64,000 nucleotides of DNA, taken from contig NZ_AHCB03000005.1 in assembly GCF_000238335.3 (NCBI RefSeq), positions 620,001-684,000 on the forward strand. The letters are read 5' to 3'. The DNA comes from Pseudoalteromonas marina (lineage in GTDB: Bacteria; Pseudomonadota; Gammaproteobacteria; Enterobacterales; Alteromonadaceae). This document shows positions 16,883-26,551 of this stretch, one piece after another. The notes under the pieces are model-generated. The model was given only the letters and a program-made list of their open reading frames with translations, was not told the origin of the DNA and did no database searches. Position 1 is the first letter of the stretch. Every line of letters begins with the position of its first letter. The translations under genes were made by a program, and so were the position numbers.

Positions 16883-17731
16883 TTGCCAACGTGCTGGATT
16901 AATAAATTGCTCATCAACTAGGCTAAACTCAGAGAAATCTATGTGTGATACGCTTGTTGTTAGGCTGCCTAAAATTTCGTAAAGCTGTTGTTCGCTGTTG
17001 ACGCCTAAAACCACTTTATCTACTTCATTAATACTAACCACATAGTTTAATGCTAGCGATAACTTAGAGATATTTAAGTGGTTACTCAGCTTGGTGAGCT
17101 TTTCCAATAAAGGTGCAATAGGTTTAAAGTAATCTGGATGCGTGCCACTATGCATCAGCAATAACCCCTGCAGAAAGGCTGAACGAGTATGAATCTCTAC
17201 ATTCGCAGCTTTTAGCTGTTTTAATGAATTTGATAGAACAAAGCGCTGATCAAGAATATTTAGTGGTAACTGAATTAGATCTGCAAATGTTAATACATCA
17301 TCGCTAAGCTGATGTGGTGAATATAAAGATACACCCACCTTTTTTACTTTGTTATCTGCCTTTAATTGCTTTAAGCAATCAAGCGCAACAGGGAATTGAT
17401 TAAAGTCTTCAAAGCGATGAAGTAGTAATCCATATAAAGCGTCACAATTTAAGTCACAAAGAGACTGTTTAACAGTTTTTGTTATAAAATCATCAACATT
17501 GGTTAAGTCAGGTATAGGTGGAATTTTACTAACTATATTGAATGGACTTAGTGAGCACTGGCCTAGTTCGGCTTCAGCATTACCATAGGCTGATGCAGTA
17601 TCAATGGTCGTTATATTTTCGCTTTTAGCGAGATTGAGTATTTTTTTTATTTCTTTGCGGTGTGTTTTGCCTAGTGTGTTACTTATTCCGTAGTCAACAC
17701 CAAATTGAACAGTACCTAGTGCTAGCTTCAC
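16874..17731 (-). CDS. Aldo/keto reductase in pse operon
   Basis: A 285-residue aldo/keto reductase-family protein. The N-terminus LALGTVQFGVDYGI and the segment TIDTASAYGNAEAELG carry the family Asp and Tyr, but the fold end is shortened compared with classic 320-residue members. Similar proteins occur beside pseB/pseC in several flagellin glycosylation islands, but I know of no fixed assignment. It overlaps pseC by 4 bases, so it is the third gene of the pseB-pseC operon. A sugar C-ketone reduction is a plausible role. Confidence 0.8.
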   Translation of the reverse strand: MKLALGTVQFGVDYGISNTLGKTHRKEIKKILNLAKSENITTIDTASAYGNAEAELGQCSLSPFNIVSKIPPIPDLTNVDDFITKTVKQSLCDLNCDALYGLLLHRFEDFNQFPVALDCLKQLKADNKVKKVGVSLYSPHQLSDDVLTFADLIQLPLNILDQRFVLSNSLKQLKAANVEIHTRSAFLQGLLLMHSGTHPDYFKPIAPLLEKLTKLSNHLNISKLSLALNYVVSINEVDKVVLGVNSEQQLYEILGSLTTSVSHIDFSEFSLVDEQFINPARWQLN

Positions 17732-18879
17732 AGTAACTTACCAACCTCATTAATAATATAGCTTTGTTCTTGCTCTGTTAGTTGAGGATGCAAAGGTATT
17801 GTGAATGCTGTTTTATAATATTTCATCGCGTTGGGGTAGTCGCTGTCTTTAAACCCCATTGCCTTATAAAAAGGTTGAGTGTGTATTGGAATATAATGAA
17901 GGTGACTAACAATGCCTTTACTTCTCAATTGCTCAATAATATGCCTGTGAAGGTGACTATATTCGTCAGCAAGTTTAACTACGTATAAATGGTAGCTTGA
18001 ATAGCACTGCGTTAGTTGTTTTAAATGCGAAAGAGGCATAGTTTCAAACGCATTAGAATATGAAATAGCGAATGCGTTTCTGGTAGTGACAAATTCATCA
18101 AGTTTATCAAGTTGGCTGAGGCCAAGTGCAGCTTGTAGTTCTGTCATTCGGTAATTAAAGCCAAGCTCTATTTGTTGGTAATACCAGGGACCATGGCTTG
18201 GCTCGGTCATTTCGTTAGGGTCATTGGTGATCCCATGACTTCTTAAACGCTGTAGTTTTTTTGCAAGCGGTTGATTATTAGTAACCGCCATACCGCCTTC
18301 AGCAGAGGTAATTATTTTCACCGGATGAAAACTAAATACGGTTATATCTGAAAATTCACAGCAACCTACTTTATTGCCATTATATTGCGCGCCAATAGCG
18401 TGTGATGCATCTTCAATGATTTTAAAACCATACTGCTTTGATAAATCATAAATGGCTTTCATATCACAAGATTGGCCTGCCAAGTGCACAGGGATAACGA
18501 CTTTAGGTAAACAATTATTTTGTTTTGCGCTAATCAGCTTATCAGTAAGGGCTGATACAGACATATTGCCAGTTGCCAAGTCTATATCTACAAAATCTAC
18601 TTTAGCACCACAGTAAAGCGCACAATTGGCAGAGGCCACAAAAGAAATTGGCGACGTCCAAACAGTGTCACCTTCGCTTACATTTAATGCTAAGCATGCT
18701 ATATGTAGTGCCGAAGTCGCGCTATTAACAGCAATACCATATTGAGCATTACAATAGTTTGAAATAGCAGCTTCAAAAGCCGGTACTTTTGGCCCTTGAG
18801 TCAGCCAGTCAGACTGTAAAACAGTTACAACACTATCAATATCTGCTTGGCTTATTAGTTGTTTACCGTATGGAATCAT
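17728..18879 (-). CDS. pseC: UDP-4-amino-4,6-dideoxy-N-acetyl-beta-L-altrosamine transaminase PseC
   Basis: A 383-residue DegT-family aminotransferase. It adds an amino group at C4 of the 4-keto sugar made by PseB, using glutamate and PLP. The Schiff-base Lys is K188 in FSFHPVKIITSAEGG. The preceding EDASHAIGAQYNG supplies the PLP-binding Asp. The N-terminus MIPYGKQLISQADIDSV is characteristic of PseC. Length and motifs are complete. It sits 15 bases after pseB and overlaps the aldo/keto reductase by 4 bases. Confidence 0.93.
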   Translation of the reverse strand: MIPYGKQLISQADIDSVVTVLQSDWLTQGPKVPAFEAAISNYCNAQYGIAVNSATSALHIACLALNVSEGDTVWTSPISFVASANCALYCGAKVDFVDIDLATGNMSVSALTDKLISAKQNNCLPKVVIPVHLAGQSCDMKAIYDLSKQYGFKIIEDASHAIGAQYNGNKVGCCEFSDITVFSFHPVKIITSAEGGMAVTNNQPLAKKLQRLRSHGITNDPNEMTEPSHGPWYYQQIELGFNYRMTELQAALGLSQLDKLDEFVTTRNAFAISYSNAFETMPLSHLKQLTQCYSSYHLYVVKLADEYSHLHRHIIEQLRSKGIVSHLHYIPIHTQPFYKAMGFKDSDYPNAMKYYKTAFTIPLHPQLTEQEQSYIINEVGKLL

Positions 18880-18894
18880 TTATTTTATTCAGCT

Positions 18895-19950
<1,056 letters not shown>

Positions 19951-19980
19951 TTAATACACATCTCAATACTTTAACCACTA

Positions 19981-19997
19981 AGCAAGCAAAGTGCCAA
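19981..19997 (-). promoter_or_regulatory. Sigma-54 promoter of pseB-pseC operon
   Basis: Read on the minus strand the sequence is TTGGCACTTTGCTTGCT, a perfect match to TTGGCACNNNNNTTGCW. The GG is at 19995-19994 and the GC at 19983-19982. Transcription would start near 19970, giving a 74-base leader before pseB. This is the best -24/-12 match in the window. It ties the first steps of sugar synthesis to the FlrA or FlrC regulators encoded nearby. Confidence 0.82.
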
Positions 19998-20081
19998 GTT
20001 AATTTAGTCTAACAATGGTACAAAGGGCAAAATTTCGCAAATTAAGCTATAATTTAATCAGTCAGCACCACGGAGGCCGTT

Positions 20082-20867
20082 ATGAAAATTCAATCAGCAT
20101 CAGCTAACTTTTTAAACCAAACTCAGCAAACAAATAACAAACTTGCAGAGCAACTTGCAACAGGTAAAAAAGTAAATACCGCAGCAGATGATGCAGCGGC
20201 TTTGCAAATTATTGATAGGCTTACTTCACAGCAAAATGGTTTTAGCCAAGCTGTAAGTAATGCGTATGACGGGATTTCATATACTCAAGTAAGCGAAGCT
20301 AACTTGAGTGGTGTGAATGATGCCGTTTCGCGTATTCAAGAGCTATCAATTCAAGCGGGTAACGGTGCATTGAATGACAATGATCGTGCTGCGTTGCAAG
20401 AGGAAGTCGTGCAATTGCAAAGCCAAATATCTGAAACGTTAGAAAATGCGAGTTTTGCAGGAAAGCCTTTATTTGATGGTCAAGCTGTCTCGTTTCAAGT
20501 TGGTGCAGATGCGAATACAAACCAAACGGTAAACTCTACAGATGGTAGTTTTGCCTCTGCGTTATCAACCATTGATATTTCAACCCAGGCCGGTGCTCAA
20601 GCGGCTATTGACATCAGTAAGCAAGCAAATGATGAAATAAATGCACAACGAGCTGAGTTAGGTGCATTTCAAAATACGTTGGCAAGCACAATTAAAGGGT
20701 TAGGGACGCAGCAAGAAAATATTGCAGCCAGTCAAAGCCGCATTCAAGATACCGATTACGCTCTAGCAATTTCTCAACAAGTGTCTAATGATATTTTAGC
20801 GCAATCATCAGTTGCTCTTCGTGGCCAGGCCAACCAATCTGCCGAGTCTATTTTAGGCTTACTTTAA
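20082..20867 (+). CDS. Short divergent flagellin-like protein
   Basis: A 261-residue flagellin homologue. The N-terminal helix (KLAEQLATGKKVNTAADDAAALQI) and C-terminal helix (INAQRAELGAFQNTL, then SRIQDTDYALAISQQVSNDILAQ) are recognisable D0/D1 segments. The usual MALxVNTN start is replaced by MKIQSASANFLNQTQQ and the central region is only about 40 residues. It is therefore about 60 residues shorter than the three tandem flagellins and clearly a separate lineage. CGGAGG precedes the ATG. It lies alone between pseB and flrA. It may be a minor or specialised filament subunit, for example near the hook, but that is speculation. Confidence 0.9.
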   Translation: MKIQSASANFLNQTQQTNNKLAEQLATGKKVNTAADDAAALQIIDRLTSQQNGFSQAVSNAYDGISYTQVSEANLSGVNDAVSRIQELSIQAGNGALNDNDRAALQEEVVQLQSQISETLENASFAGKPLFDGQAVSFQVGADANTNQTVNSTDGSFASALSTIDISTQAGAQAAIDISKQANDEINAQRAELGAFQNTLASTIKGLGTQQENIAASQSRIQDTDYALAISQQVSNDILAQSSVALRGQANQSAESILGLL

Positions 20868-20873
20868 ATATTA

Positions 20874-20947
20874 ATACTTAATAGTTAATTCTTAAGTATG
20901 ATTGAATTAACGAGTGCGTCTGTTTTTTGGCGTTTATGTCAAAAAAC
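20874..20947. repeat. Two inverted repeats between flagellin and flrA
   Basis: ATACTTAA (20874-20881) pairs perfectly with TTAAGTAT (20892-20899). A second stem joins 20922-20931 (GTTTTTTGGC) with 20938-20947 (GTCAAAAAAC), with one G-U pair. Both are AT-rich and lie just before the flrA -35 element. Neither is a typical terminator. They could be an operator for the master regulator or weak 3' structures of the flagellin mRNA. Confidence 0.4.
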
Positions 20948-20959
20948 TGCCGCTATCAC

Positions 20960-20987
20960 TTGCATCCGTGCTTAACTGGCTTACAAT
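20960..20987 (+). promoter_or_regulatory. Sigma-70 type promoter of flrA
   Basis: TTGCAT and TACAAT are separated by 16 bases. Transcription would begin near 20994. A housekeeping promoter is what is expected for the top regulator of the cascade. Confidence 0.5.
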
Positions 20988-21028
20988 TTAGTTAATTACA
21001 TTAAAGAGTGAAGCACGGCTCGCTAACT

Positions 21029-22465
21029 ATGATCCTGATTTTAGATAATAATAACAATCGCTCTATTGGGTTAAACGCATCACTTGGTTTTATCGGTGAG
21101 GTTACTCATCGTTTAGATGAAGACAACTTTGAACAAGAGTGTGCAAAATATCAGCAGCATGAGTGCATGGTCATTTTAGGGGCTTTACAGTCTCTCGATC
21201 ACGAAAACTTAATTAAGCGCTACCCAACACTTCCATTTTTATTAATAGGTGAAACGTTAAGACCATTACTTAGCATTGCTAATGTAGTTGGACTTATTTG
21301 TGAGCCATTTAATCATGAAGTGACCACACAATTGCTTCATGATTGCCAGCAGTATCATCGTATGTTGCCGGGGGAGCACAAAAATACTCAGTCACATAAA
21401 TCTTTTGATGGCCTTGTAGGTGAAACACAAGCCGTAAAAGAGGTCCGTTTTTTAATTGAACAAGTAGCAAAAACAGATGCAAACGTTTTAATTTTAGGTG
21501 AGTCAGGTACTGGTAAAGAAGTGGTTGCACGTAACGTTCACTTACTTTCTAAACGAAGTACAGGACCATTTGTGCCTGTAAACTGTGGGGCCATACCTGC
21601 AGAACTATTAGAAAGTGAACTTTTTGGCCACGAAAAAGGGGCGTTTACAGGGGCTATTTCTGCGCGTAAAGGCCGTTTTGAGTTGGCGCAAGGCGGTACG
21701 CTGTTTTTAGATGAAATTGGTGATATGCCGCTACAAATGCAGGTTAAACTTTTACGCGTATTACAAGAGCGAAGCTATGAGCGTGTAGGTGGCACTAAGG
21801 CGATTCAAGCCGATGTACGTGTTATTGCTGCAACACACCGCAACCTCGAAACCATGATTGAAGCAGGCAGCTTTCGTGAAGATTTATATTACCGGTTAAA
21901 TGTATTCCCTATAGAGAACCCGTCGTTAAGTGAGCGTGCTGATGACATTCCGTTACTACTTAAGGAGTTAATGCGTCGCGTAAACGAGCAAACGGGCACG
22001 ACAGCTAAATTCACTGAGCGAGCGATCGAAAGCTTAAAAGAGCATGCATGGCCGGGAAATATCCGTGAGCTTGCGAATTTGGTTGAGCGCATGGTTATAA
22101 TGTTCCCTGAAAAGGTAGTGGACATACCTGATCTACCCAATAAATATCGTTACATTGAGGTAGATGCTTATGAGCCTGAATATCCTGAAGAACTTATGGA
22201 AAAAGATGCCTTTAACGATATATTCAGCACTGGGTTTAGTGATTATGACAATGAGCCAGAGCCTGAATTTAACCAAGCTGGCTCAGGCGTATTACCCGAA
22301 GAGGGCATTGAGCTTAAAGAGTATTTAGCAGAGCTTGAAATAAGCTTAATTACCCAAGCTTTAGAGCGTTTTGATTACGTTGTTGCGCGCGCCGCAGAAA
22401 TATTAGGTGTAAGGCGCACAACACTGGTCGAAAAAATGAAAAAGTATAACCTCTCACGAGATTAG
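21029..22465 (+). CDS. flrA: Sigma-54-dependent flagellar master regulator FlrA
   Basis: A 478-residue FleQ/FlrA-family activator. An N-terminal receiver-like domain (about 1-115) lacks an obvious phosphorylated Asp. It is followed by the AAA+ domain ([15 protein letters not shown]alker A, EKGAFTGA sigma-54 contact loop, [12 protein letters not shown]alker B) and a C-terminal Fis-type helix-turn-helix ([18 protein letters not shown]). It turns on the early sigma-54 flagellar genes such as flrBC and fliE. The ATG at 21029 gives the expected MILILDNN start; a GTG at 21008 would add seven residues. In Vibrio and Pseudomonas the homologue is inhibited by FlhG/FleN and by c-di-GMP. Confidence 0.95.
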   Translation: MILILDNNNNRSIGLNASLGFIGEVTHRLDEDNFEQECAKYQQHECMVILGALQSLDHENLIKRYPTLPFLLIGETLRPLLSIANVVGLICEPFNHEVTTQLLHDCQQYHRMLPGEHKNTQSHKSFDGLVGETQAVKEVRFLIEQVAKTDANVLILGESGTGKEVVARNVHLLSKRSTGPFVPVNCGAIPAELLESELFGHEKGAFTGAISARKGRFELAQGGTLFLDEIGDMPLQMQVKLLRVLQERSYERVGGTKAIQADVRVIAATHRNLETMIEAGSFREDLYYRLNVFPIENPSLSERADDIPLLLKELMRRVNEQTGTTAKFTERAIESLKEHAWPGNIRELANLVERMVIMFPEKVVDIPDLPNKYRYIEVDAYEPEYPEELMEKDAFNDIFSTGFSDYDNEPEPEFNQAGSGVLPEEGIELKEYLAELEISLITQALERFDYVVARAAEILGVRRTTLVEKMKKYNLSRD

Positions 22466-22740
22466 CAGTACGAAAATGGTGAAATACTCTTTGTTATTTT
22501 TATTCATTTTTGAGCAACTAATTTACGGGCTTTGCCAGTCACGCAAGCAAGCTTGGCGTCTACAAGATAAACGCAAACTTAGACTTTGATGCTAGACGCT
22601 GAGCTTACTTGCGTGAAAAGCGTAGCTTTTAATTACTTAAACACATATCTGAAAAATGAGGGTAAATGAGTGAATATAATTAAATTTTACGTTACTTCTC
22701 AAAAGCGCAGCGCCTCTTAACCTCTTTGTGAGCAAATTAC
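22466..22740. other. Gap between convergent flrA and tag
   Basis: This 275-base gap has no coding sequence. Its main feature is the long imperfect inverted repeat at 22540-22615; nothing else stands out. Confidence 0.5.
22540..22615. repeat. Long imperfect inverted repeat, possible MITE or REP-like element
   Basis: Two 23-base arms (22540-22562 and 22593-22615) match at 20 of 23 positions in inverted orientation, around a 30-base centre. The arms begin with CACGCAAG and close with GCGTCTA. The element lies between the convergent flrA and tag genes, a typical site for mobile palindromic repeats or for a shared terminator. There is no T-run. No second copy is visible in this window. Confidence 0.6.
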
Positions 22741-23334
22741 TTACCCATTAAACGCCTGTATAATTTCTTCTTTTCTAAAGCAGTCATTACTATGATCGTT
22801 AACCATACCGCAGGCCTGCATATGAGCGTATACCGTGGTAGGGCCTAAAAATTTAAAGCCGCGCTTTTTTAAATCCTTCGCGAAGGCTGTTGATTCTTTG
22901 GTGATTGCAGGCGTCTCTTCGGTATAATTTAAACTGCTTACGATCGGTTTGTTATCAACAAACCGCCATTGATACGCGCTAAAACTGCCAAATTCTTTTT
23001 GAATGTTTATAAATTGCTTGGCATTATTTATTGTGGCGTTAATTTTTAAACGGTTTCGTACGATATTTTCATCAAGCATTAAACGCTCAACATCGTATTG
23101 GGTAAACAACGCGACTTTATTTACAGCAAAATTAGCAAATGCATTTTTATACCCTTGTCGTTTTTTTAAAATGGTATACCAACTTAAGCCTGCCTGAGCC
23201 GACTCTAGCGTTATAAATTCAAACAGTGTTTGGTCATCGTAAACAGGGACGCCCCATTCTAAATCGTGATATAAAACGTAATCGGGTTTGGTGGCGTCTA
23301 ACCAAGCACATCGGCATTTTATTTGATCACTCAT
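22741..23334 (-). CDS. tag: DNA-3-methyladenine glycosylase I
   Basis: A 197-residue Tag protein that excises 3-methyladenine from alkylated DNA. The N-terminal zinc-binding and substrate segment CRCAWLDATKPDYVLYHDLEWGVP, the ITLESAQAGLSW motif and the C-terminal GMVNDHSNDCF (His and Cys zinc ligands) are all present. The length equals that of E. coli Tag. It is a repair gene unrelated to motility, on the minus strand between flrA and flrBC, which are adjacent in Vibrio. This suggests a local insertion or rearrangement. Confidence 0.95.
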   Translation of the reverse strand: MSDQIKCRCAWLDATKPDYVLYHDLEWGVPVYDDQTLFEFITLESAQAGLSWYTILKKRQGYKNAFANFAVNKVALFTQYDVERLMLDENIVRNRLKINATINNAKQFINIQKEFGSFSAYQWRFVDNKPIVSSLNYTEETPAITKESTAFAKDLKKRGFKFLGPTTVYAHMQACGMVNDHSNDCFRKEEIIQAFNG

Positions 23335-23412
23335 ACATATTCCTTTTTATGCGCGTCATTTTTATGTCGCGCTATTATTATTGTAAGTTAATGAAAATAA
23401 TATAAATAAATT

Positions 23413-23430
23413 TTGGTATACATTGTGCAT
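23413..23430 (+). promoter_or_regulatory. Sigma-54 promoter of flrBC
   Basis: TTGGTATACATTGTGCA has GG at 23415-23416 and GC at 23427-23428, the exact -24/-12 spacing. Transcription would start near 23440, 26 bases before flrB. In Vibrio, flrBC is a class II operon activated by FlrA, which agrees. Confidence 0.75.
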
Positions 23431-23465
23431 TAAGCTCTATATCTATACAAATTCGAGATTTGATT

Positions 23466-24578
23466 ATGGCCCTTGCGAGCGTGCTTAAACCACAGTTTAT
23501 TTCTGCAAATCAGTATAACCCATGTTTACTTCAAGAGGAGTACATAGGTGAGTTAAGCGATCTGCGTCAGCAAGCAAGTTGGCTTTCACATTTAGTTGAT
23601 ACCATGCCCGCAGGTGTGGTTGTGCTTGATGGTAAAGGAATGATTGCAAAGGCCAACCAAATAGCCATTGATATGTTAGGCGAACCTTTAGAAGGTGAAA
23701 AGTGGTTTAGCGTTATTCAACGCTCTTTTAGACCGCATCAAGACGATGGTCATGAAGTATCGCTAAAAGATGGCCGTTTAATTAAGCTTGATATAACAGC
23801 GTTAGCGCCCGAGCCGGGCCAGCTAATTTTAATGACCGATTTGAGTGAAACACGCCGTTTACAAAAGCGAGTTGCTCATATGCAGCGCCTAAGTGCTTTG
23901 GGTAAAATGGTGGCGTCGCTTGCACATCAGGTTCGAACCCCACTTTCAGCGGCCATGCTTTATGCTGCTAATTTGGGCTCTAAGCGTTTACCCGAGGCAT
24001 CTCGCGATAATTTTCAAAGCAAGTTAATGTCACGCTTAAAAGATTTAGAAACTCAAGTAAACGATATGCTACTTTTTGCCAAAAGTGGCGACCAACAAGT
24101 TGTTGAGCAAGTGTCTATGCAGCAGTTACTCAGTGAGGTAAAAGCGGGTGCTGATGCTATGGTGACACTAAATGACAGTCATTTAGCTGTTAACCTCCCA
24201 GAGCCAGATATTCAAATAACAGGCAATAAATCAGCCATAGCCAGCGCAATTCAAAATTTAATCCATAACAGTATTCAAGTCATTGGTGCTGGCGCTGAAG
24301 TAAAATTAAGTGCTGCGACTGACGAGCAAAATCCAGATTTTGTTCGTATCAGCGTATCCGATAACGGTCCAGGTATTGATTTAACTCAAGCAGAAAAAAT
24401 ATTTGAACCCTTTTATACCACTAAAAGCCAAGGCACAGGGTTAGGGCTTGCTGTTGTGAGTTCGGTTGCAAACGCTCATCAGGGGCGTGTTGACGTGACT
24501 AATAATAAAGGCGGTGGAGCATGCTTTAGTTTGTTTTTACCTATTCGCACCGCATCTAAATTAGAGGAATCATTATGA
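23466..24578 (+). CDS. flrB: Flagellar sensor histidine kinase FlrB
   Basis: A 370-residue cytoplasmic kinase. A PAS-like domain (about 35-125, AGVVVLDGKGMIAKANQIAI) precedes the HisKA helix with phospho-acceptor H154 in VASLAHQVRTPLSAAM. The HATPase follows, with NLIHNSIQ (N box), DNGPGID (G1) and GTGLGLAVVSSV (G2). No membrane segments are seen, so the signal is probably cytoplasmic, as for Vibrio FlrB. It phosphorylates FlrC, encoded immediately downstream with a 4-base overlap. The ATG at 23466 is preferred to the TTG at 23460. Confidence 0.94.
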   Translation: MALASVLKPQFISANQYNPCLLQEEYIGELSDLRQQASWLSHLVDTMPAGVVVLDGKGMIAKANQIAIDMLGEPLEGEKWFSVIQRSFRPHQDDGHEVSLKDGRLIKLDITALAPEPGQLILMTDLSETRRLQKRVAHMQRLSALGKMVASLAHQVRTPLSAAMLYAANLGSKRLPEASRDNFQSKLMSRLKDLETQVNDMLLFAKSGDQQVVEQVSMQQLLSEVKAGADAMVTLNDSHLAVNLPEPDIQITGNKSAIASAIQNLIHNSIQVIGAGAEVKLSAATDEQNPDFVRISVSDNGPGIDLTQAEKIFEPFYTTKSQGTGLGLAVVSSVANAHQGRVDVTNNKGGGACFSLFLPIRTASKLEESL

Positions 24579-26041
24579 GTAACACTATTTTAGTTGTCGA
24601 AGATGATGCAGGGCTTCGCGAAGCCTTAATTGACACACTCGAAATGTCGGGGATTGAATGTATTGCGGCTAATTGTGCAGAGCAAGCCATGTTATTGCTG
24701 AAAAAAGAGCAATTTTCGCTGGTGGTGAGTGATGTACAAATGGGCACTATGAGTGGGCTTGATTTACTACGCAGTATTAAGCTTAACCACCCTGAATTGC
24801 CTGTTTTAATGATGACGGCGTACGCTACCATTGACGATGCTGTTGAAGCGATGCGCTTGGGCGCTATTGATTACATGGCAAAGCCGTTTGCACCTGAAGT
24901 TTTACTCAATATGGTAAGTCGATACTTACCTGAAAAAGCAAAAGAGACCGACGGACCCATTGTTGCCGACCCAAGCAGTATTCAACTTTTAGAGTTAGCA
25001 AGTAAAGTTGCACGCTCTGATGCGAGCGTTATGGTGCTAGGCCCAAGTGGTTCAGGTAAGGAAGTGCTTGCACGGTATATTCATGATAAATCGAACCGAT
25101 GCGATGCGCCGTTTGTTGCGATTAACTGTGCAGCAATTCCTGAAAATATGCTTGAAGCAACCTTATTTGGGTATGAAAAAGGCGCGTTTACAGGCGCAAT
25201 TCAAGCGTGTCCTGGTAAGTTTGAGCAAGCGCAAGGCGGTACTATATTGCTCGACGAAATAACAGAAATGGATTTAGGGCTGCAAGCTAAACTACTTCGT
25301 GTGTTGCAAGAGCGCGAAGTAGAGCGCTTAGGTGGAAGAAAAACAATCCAGTTAGATGTACGTATACTTGCAACAAGTAACCGCGATTTGAAAGAAGCGG
25401 TTACCGAAAACCAATTTAGAGAAGATTTATATTACAGGCTTAATGTGTTTCCTTTGATGTGGCGACCACTTTGTCAGCGACCTGGAGATATCCTTGTATT
25501 GGCTAAGCATTTAATTGAGCGTCACTTAAACAAAAGTAAAGAGCCTATGGCTTATCTTGATAGTGCCGCAGAGAAAAAATTACTTGCTCATTCATGGCCT
25601 GGTAATGTGCGTGAGCTTGATAACGTAATACAACGTGCTTTAATACTTAGGACTGGGGATACTCTAAACGAGCATGCTATTTTCATTGAAAACATAGCGG
25701 CGACAGATTTTGTAATGGAGCCTGCATCTGTCAGCGCGCAAAATACTAGTCAGCAGCAAGTAAGTGCTACTAATAGAGATATTGACCAAGGCGCTATGAG
25801 TTCAGCTTATTATGACGAACAGTCATCTCCTGCCGAGCCAACAAAACAAGACTTATTGGCTGTTGATACGGGAAGTTATAAGGATGAGCTAAAAGATAAA
25901 GAGCATCGCATTATTTTAGAAACGTTAGCAAGATGCCAAGGTAAGCGAAAAGATGTCGCTGAAACGCTAGGTATAAGCCCTCGGACTTTACGTTACAAAC
26001 TAGCGCAGATGCGCGATTTAGGTATTTCACTCCCCGCATAA
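24575..26041 (+). CDS. flrC: Sigma-54 response regulator FlrC
   Basis: A 488-residue NtrC-type regulator. The receiver domain carries phospho-Asp D53 (VVSDVQMG) and the switch Lys in MAKPFAPE. The AAA+ domain has GPSGSGKEVLARYIHD and the sigma-54 contact loop YEKGAFTGA. The C-terminal helix-turn-helix is VAETLGISPRTLRYKL. A low-complexity linker (about 385-435) joins the last two parts. It activates the class III sigma-54 genes, likely including the promoters at 775, 31918 and 39785. The 4-base overlap with flrB indicates coupling. Confidence 0.95.
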   Translation: MSNTILVVEDDAGLREALIDTLEMSGIECIAANCAEQAMLLLKKEQFSLVVSDVQMGTMSGLDLLRSIKLNHPELPVLMMTAYATIDDAVEAMRLGAIDYMAKPFAPEVLLNMVSRYLPEKAKETDGPIVADPSSIQLLELASKVARSDASVMVLGPSGSGKEVLARYIHDKSNRCDAPFVAINCAAIPENMLEATLFGYEKGAFTGAIQACPGKFEQAQGGTILLDEITEMDLGLQAKLLRVLQEREVERLGGRKTIQLDVRILATSNRDLKEAVTENQFREDLYYRLNVFPLMWRPLCQRPGDILVLAKHLIERHLNKSKEPMAYLDSAAEKKLLAHSWPGNVRELDNVIQRALILRTGDTLNEHAIFIENIAATDFVMEPASVSAQNTSQQQVSATNRDIDQGAMSSAYYDEQSSPAEPTKQDLLAVDTGSYKDELKDKEHRIILETLARCQGKRKDVAETLGISPRTLRYKLAQMRDLGISLPA

Positions 26042-26051
26042 CATCATTTTT

Positions 26052-26082
26052 AGCCCTAAATTTACCCTTTGAATTTAGGGCT
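26052..26082. repeat. Perfect 11-bp hairpin after flrC
   Basis: AGCCCTAAATT (26052-26062) pairs exactly with AATTTAGGGCT (26072-26082) around nine bases. It lies 11 bases after the flrC stop codon. The position suggests a terminator or 3' stabiliser, although no T-run follows on the plus strand. Confidence 0.55.
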
Positions 26083-26140
26083 GTCAAAACTCTGACTTGA
26101 CAAATTCCTTCCAACTCATTGAAATTATTAATTTAATTTT

Positions 26141-26157
26141 TTGGCATGCTTTGTGCT
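26141..26157 (+). promoter_or_regulatory. Sigma-54 promoter of fliE operon
   Basis: TTGGCATGCTTTGTGCT has GG at 26143-26144 and GC at 26155-26156 with exact spacing. The predicted start is near 26168, 31 bases before fliE. It would drive fliEFGHIJ. Confidence 0.8.
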
Positions 26158-26198
26158 TTATTCATGTTAAGAGTTAACTGCATTGTCAGAGAAAAATT

Positions 26199-26531
26199 AT
26201 GAAAATTCAAAACAGCGCTGTATTTCAAGAAATGCAATCAATGGCTTTAGAGGCTGGCCGTAATAATCAAATCGAAAGACTGCCAGTAAAAACACAAGCC
26301 TCATCAACCGCTCAATTTGGCGATATGCTATCGGATGCAATTAATACTGTGCACGGTTTGCAGCAAGACGCTAAACAAAAAGTAGTGGCGGTAGAAACAG
26401 GCGACAGAAGCGTGTCTTTGGCTGAAGCAATGATTGCTTCTCAAAAGTCGTCAGTTGCATTTGAAGCGACAGTGCAGGTTCGTAATAAACTTGTCGAAGC
26501 TTACAAAGAAATCATGAACATGCCTGTTTAA
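26199..26531 (+). CDS. fliE: Flagellar hook-basal body protein FliE
   Basis: A 110-residue protein linking the MS ring to the rod and export gate. The C-terminal half carries the family signature: GDRSVSLAEAMIASQKSSVAFEATVQVRNKLVEAYKEIMNMPV. It is the first gene after the sigma-54 promoter at 26141 and lies 20 bases before fliF. The length is normal for FliE. Confidence 0.95.
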   Translation: MKIQNSAVFQEMQSMALEAGRNNQIERLPVKTQASSTAQFGDMLSDAINTVHGLQQDAKQKVVAVETGDRSVSLAEAMIASQKSSVAFEATVQVRNKLVEAYKEIMNMPV

Positions 26532-26551
26532 CTAGGTAGTGGAGAATTATT

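Noticed and set aside
20026..20041. Weak -24/-12 like AGGGCAAAATTTCGCA before the flagellin at 20082
   Set aside because: The spacing fits, but TCGC replaces TTGC and the -24 half is poor, so it is not listed as a promoter.
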